Of a stretch of DNA of 64,000 nucleotides, positions 63,067 to 64,000 are shown piece by piece. Each line of letters starts with the position of its first letter. Positions within the stretch are counted from its first letter, which is position 1. Location: the NCBI RefSeq assembly GCF_007677875.1, contig NZ_VEDO01000004.1, forward strand, positions 372,001-436,000. Reading direction: 5' to 3'. A program made the position numbers and the translations under genes. The notes beneath the pieces are model-generated. The model made no database searches. It had not been told where the DNA came from and saw only the letters and a list, made by a program, of their open reading frames with translations. The DNA is from Variovorax boronicumulans (lineage in GTDB: Bacteria > Pseudomonadota > Gammaproteobacteria > Burkholderiales > Burkholderiaceae_C).

Positions 63067-64000
63067 ATGACCAAGCAGCTGCCTCATCTTACTTACAAGA
63101 CCATTGTCGATACGCTGGGCCCCGTGGCCTTGCGCCACGAAGGGTCGGAACTGGAGAAAATCGCCCTCGCACAGACGGTCGAGCATGCGGCGTTCAAGGC
63201 CGAGCGCCAGAATGCTCTTATCCTCGAACTTCCGGCGGGCGCTACTGACAGCGAACTGAACAACGCTCGACGTTACCGCGCTGTTCGCCGCGGCAAAGAC
63301 GTGTTCCTGCCTAGGTGGCATGAGCTCTGTTGTGCTTTGCCGAACCTCCTGATGCGCTCCGCCCTATGGTCTATCAGTTCCATTCGGGACGACTCTCCGG
63401 TGAATGCGAATGACGGTGAATCTGGTGAGCGCTGCGTCTATGTTGACCAGGAAATCGCATCGACAAACGACGTCCGAATAATCTATCAAGGCCCAGCGTT
63501 GGGGACATATGATCGCCGGGTGTTCGCAACTTGTTTAAGTTACTACCGAGAAGAGCGTCCGTTGTCGTCGAAGGCCGAACAGAAATGGGTCGAGGTCTCC
63601 TTCTTTAAGTTTCTTGAGGAGATGGGTGTTAAATACCATCCCGATAGTCTGGAGGCGCTGCGGAAATCACTTCTAAGGTTGTCGAAAATGGTTTTGCGTA
63701 TGCGGTGTGACGGTTTGGACATTCAAGTTCCACGGATACTTGATGTTTCCTTTGCCGGTGACGTCGCCCGAGGAGAGGAGGGGCGAGCAAGCGACAAGAT
63801 TGTCTTTCGGGTCCTCGAGGAGTTTGCTCAGCTTTACGGCGAGAAGAAGTGGACTGCTGTTCCTTTGGAGGCTTTGAGAGAGAAGGTGGCTATAAAGTCA
63901 TGGCTCGGCAGCTTTTATTCGACCCATGCGAAGCCGTTCCCCATAGAGCTTGAAAGCCTGCACAAAATGACAGGCTCCAGCGCCACGCTGCCCAAGTTTA
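63067..64000 (+). CDS. TrfA/RepA-like plasmid replication initiator, 5' part
   Basis: An open frame from ATG 63067 to the window end (311 codons, no stop). Family-like blocks: LPNLLMRSALWSISSI, then RIIYQGPALGTYDRRVFATC (the Tyr/Phe-Asp strand), WVEVSFFKFLEEMGVKY, LRKSLLRLSKMVLRM, and WLGSFYSTHAKPFPIELESL with HKMTGS. These are typical of the TrfA/RepA group of iteron-binding initiators with winged-helix domains. Codons are clearly lower in G+C than the core genes (one 60-base line from 63481 is 50% G+C). It implies a plasmid-derived replicon; the remainder is outside the window. Confidence 0.75.
   Translation, partial: MTKQLPHLTYKTIVDTLGPVALRHEGSELEKIALAQTVEHAAFKAERQNALILELPAGATDSELNNARRYRAVRRGKDVFLPRWHELCCALPNLLMRSALWSISSIRDDSPVNANDGESGERCVYVDQEIASTNDVRIIYQGPALGTYDRRVFATCLSYYREERPLSSKAEQKWVEVSFFKFLEEMGVKYHPDSLEALRKSLLRLSKMVLRMRCDGLDIQVPRILDVSFAGDVARGEEGRASDKIVFRVLEEFAQLYGEKKWTAVPLEALREKVAIKSWLGSFYSTHAKPFPIELESLHKMTGSSATLPKF

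Overview
The window looks like a high-G+C betaproteobacterial chromosome, most likely from the Burkholderiales family Comamonadaceae. This rests on gene order (folC, SPOR protein, cvpA, purF, gltX, then Ala/Glu/Asp tRNAs; uvrB, then iscRSUA-hscBA-fdx, then dnaQ), an intracellular PHB depolymerase, Bug-type receptors and very G+C-rich codons. The placement is inference; no database search was possible.

Bases 1-21,240 are ordinary core genome: the end of murB, a nucleoside phosphorylase and an ArsC-like protein, folC-dedD-like-cvpA-purF-gltX, a duplicated tRNA-Ala/Glu/Asp cluster, phaZ with an RsxB-like ferredoxin, an SpmA/SpmB-like fusion, an aromatic aminotransferase, uvrB, the complete isc iron-sulfur operon under a visible IscR-type operator, and dnaQ. 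Two tandem tRNA-Val(CAC) genes (21,265-21,514) end this block.

Bases 21,515-34,600 are an accessory, lower-G+C island directly behind tRNA-Val. It has an AlpA-like and an XRE regulator, a DnaQ-fold exoribonuclease, an AbrB-like protein translationally coupled to a HAD-like protein, a TetR/SDR pair, and a defence block: a TIR-domain protein (CAP12/Pycsar-effector type), a Gabija-type gajAB pair, a protein with a HEPN-like RNxxxH motif and a GIY-YIG-like protein. Decayed second copies of the SDR gene and the AbrB gene lie further right.

Bases 34,600-59,215 have core-like G+C and are dominated by metal and corrinoid handling. A cobalamin riboswitch heads a five-gene corrinoid uptake operon (TonB receptor, BtuF-, BtuC- and BtuD-like proteins, CbiX-ferredoxin fusion). 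Then come a lipoprotein superoxide dismutase, a Bug receptor, three DJ-1/PfpI-superfamily proteins, a copper-type set (two TonB receptors, SCO, PCu(A)C, two DUF2946 proteins, PepSY protein), and two Co/Ni-type operons built on duplicated DUF4198 plus small NikL-like genes, one with CbiM and one with a TonB receptor. A similar 27-bp dyad lies upstream of both Co/Ni-type operons.

Bases 59,216-64,000 are accessory again: a GntR remnant, a LysR-kptA operon, a second copy of the HAD-like protein, a G-rich heptamer repeat, and six 22-bp tandem iteron-like repeats in front of a TrfA/RepA-like replication initiator that runs off the window. The right end therefore looks like the origin of a plasmid-derived or integrative element.
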